Shown here: positions 6,022-6,818 of the stretch, in pieces
Position numbering within the stretch: position 1 is the stretch's first letter
Layout: every line of letters begins with the position of its first letter
NCBI GenBank assembly: GCA_016522385.1
Contig: JAEKFU010000489.1
Span: 1 to 6,818, forward strand
Length of the DNA: 6,818 nucleotides
Source: Pseudomonadota bacterium
GTDB lineage: Bacteria; Pseudomonadota; Alphaproteobacteria; Rhizobiales; Aestuariivirgaceae
Direction of reading: 5' to 3'
Translations under genes and position numbers: made by a program
Notes under the pieces: model-generated
What the model was told of the DNA's origin: nothing
Seen by the model: only the letters and a program-made list of their open reading frames with translations
Databases searched by the model: none

Positions 6022-6818
6022 TCAGCCGCCCAGGAACAGCCGGCCGACATCAGGATCAGCCAGCAGCTGTTTCCCCGGCCCAGCCTTTGCCAATTCGCCC
6101 GATACCAGCACATAGCCGAGATCGGCGAATTCAAGCCCCTTCTTGGCGTTTTGTTCGACCATGATGATGGTCTTGCCTTCACCATGCTGCAGATCATCGA
6201 GTATCTCGAAAACCATATCGATGAAGCGCGGTTCCAGACCGATCGACGGTTCGTCGACCAATAACAATTCCGGATTCATGACCAATGCCCGCGAGATTTC
6301 CAGCAAACGCCGCTCGCCGCCCGATAGGACTCGTGCCGGTTGTCGCCGCCGGGCCGCGAGGCGGTCGTATTTGTCGAACACCCGTTCTGCCGCCTGTCTG
6401 GCCTCATCCGGTTTGTCCTTAAGGTAACCACCCATCCATAGGTTTTCTTCCACCGTCATGTCGGGAAAAACCGAATTGTCCTGCAATATATAGGCGATGC
6501 CGGCGGTCTTAAGTTTGTCATTCGGCTTGAGCGCGGTCACATCCGCATCGCCGACGATTATCTTGCCGCCATAGATATTGGTGAAGCCGAAAATCGAATG
6601 CAACACCGTCGACTTGCCGGCACCGTTCGGGCCGATCAGACACAGCGACTGTCCCTTACAGACCCGCAAGTCAAAGTCATGCAGGATCTCCATTCGGCCA
6701 TAGCCCGCTCTCAGACCTTCGATCGACACGAAGACATCTTCGCCAGCCATGTCAGCCAGCTCTTCCGGTTTCGGCGCGCCAGCGGAAATCTTTGCCGCCT
6801 CGCGCGCCACCGCATCGA
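6022..6818 (-). CDS. livF: ABC transporter ATP-binding protein, branched-chain amino acid type (LivF-like), 5' end at or beyond window edge
   Basis: ATPase that would power an importer of the LivHMGF family, for branched-chain amino acids, amides or related small molecules. Counting from the GTG at 6808-6810 (262 residues): Walker A GPNGAGKST (60-68), Q-loop Q110 in YILQDNSVFPDMTVEENL, ABC signature LSGGERRLLEI (162-172), Walker B LLLVDEP (182-188), and IIMVEQN (215-221), where LivF proteins carry Gln (Q220) instead of the usual switch His. This Gln and the FPDMTVEENL block favour LivF over LivG. The frame is open to the right edge, so the true start is uncertain: outside the window, GTG 6810, or ATG 6750, which has GGAAGAG 9 bases upstream and would give the common 242-residue length. 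The partner genes (livG, livH, livM and the binding protein) are not visible and presumably lie beyond the right edge. The hydroxyacid dehydrogenase gene follows 5 bases downstream. Confidence 0.93.
   Translation of the reverse strand, partial: DAVAREAAKISAGAPKPEELADMAGEDVFVSIEGLRAGYGRMEILHDFDLRVCKGQSLCLIGPNGAGKSTVLHSIFGFTNIYGGKIIVGDADVTALKPNDKLKTAGIAYILQDNSVFPDMTVEENLWMGGYLKDKPDEARQAAERVFDKYDRLAARRRQPARVLSGGERRLLEISRALVMNPELLLVDEPSIGLEPRFIDMVFEILDDLQHGEGKTIIMVEQNAKKGLEFADLGYVLVSGELAKAGPGKQLLADPDVGRLFLGG

Noticed and set aside
1..6818. CRISPR array, tRNA, rRNA, insertion sequence or phage elements
   Set aside because: No regularly spaced repeats, cloverleaf-like segments, transposase motifs or terminal inverted repeats were seen; coding density is about 95% with ordinary metabolic genes.

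Overview
The window looks like a chromosomal catabolic and transport region from an alphaproteobacterium, probably a marine or soil heterotroph. This is inferred from moderately high GC, densely packed genes, a Tat-exported TRAP binding protein, an alphaproteobacterial-style choline dehydrogenase, and Liv-type ABC and TRAP genes side by side. No rRNA, tRNA, CRISPR array, insertion sequence or phage gene is visible.

Layout from left to right. On the minus strand, positions 1-3193 hold one apparent operon, read right to left: an N-formylglutamate amidohydrolase-family enzyme, then the TRAP small membrane subunit (DctQ), the TRAP large membrane subunit (DctM, 4-base stop/start overlap with DctQ), and a TRAP periplasmic binding protein (DctP) with a twin-arginine signal, cut by the left edge. 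The binding protein belongs to the 2-oxoacid/mannitol/chloroaromatic-type TRAP subgroup. A divergent intergenic region (3194-3347) follows. It contains a perfect 9-bp-arm palindrome at 3257-3278 that resembles a BetI/TetR-type operator, and a strong Shine-Dalgarno sequence feeding a possible 18-codon leader ORF that overlaps the next gene by ATGA. On the plus strand, 3348-5006 encodes a complete FAD-dependent choline dehydrogenase (BetA-like GMC oxidoreductase). A weak hairpin lies in the convergent gap. On the minus strand, 5084-6818 holds a Liv-type ABC transporter ATPase (LivF-like, running to the right edge), followed 5 bases later by a D-2-hydroxyacid dehydrogenase.

Functionally the window combines two uptake systems (a TRAP transporter and part of a branched-chain-amino-acid-type ABC importer) with three catabolic enzymes: a formyl-amide hydrolase, choline oxidation to betaine aldehyde, and 2-oxo/2-hydroxy acid interconversion. 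The enzyme families are well supported. The exact substrates of the transporters, the amidohydrolase and the hydroxyacid dehydrogenase cannot be read from the sequence. No radically new system is apparent. The most interesting signals are the operator-like palindrome and the leader ORF in front of betA, and the pairing of an orphan N-formylglutamate amidohydrolase with a TRAP transporter.
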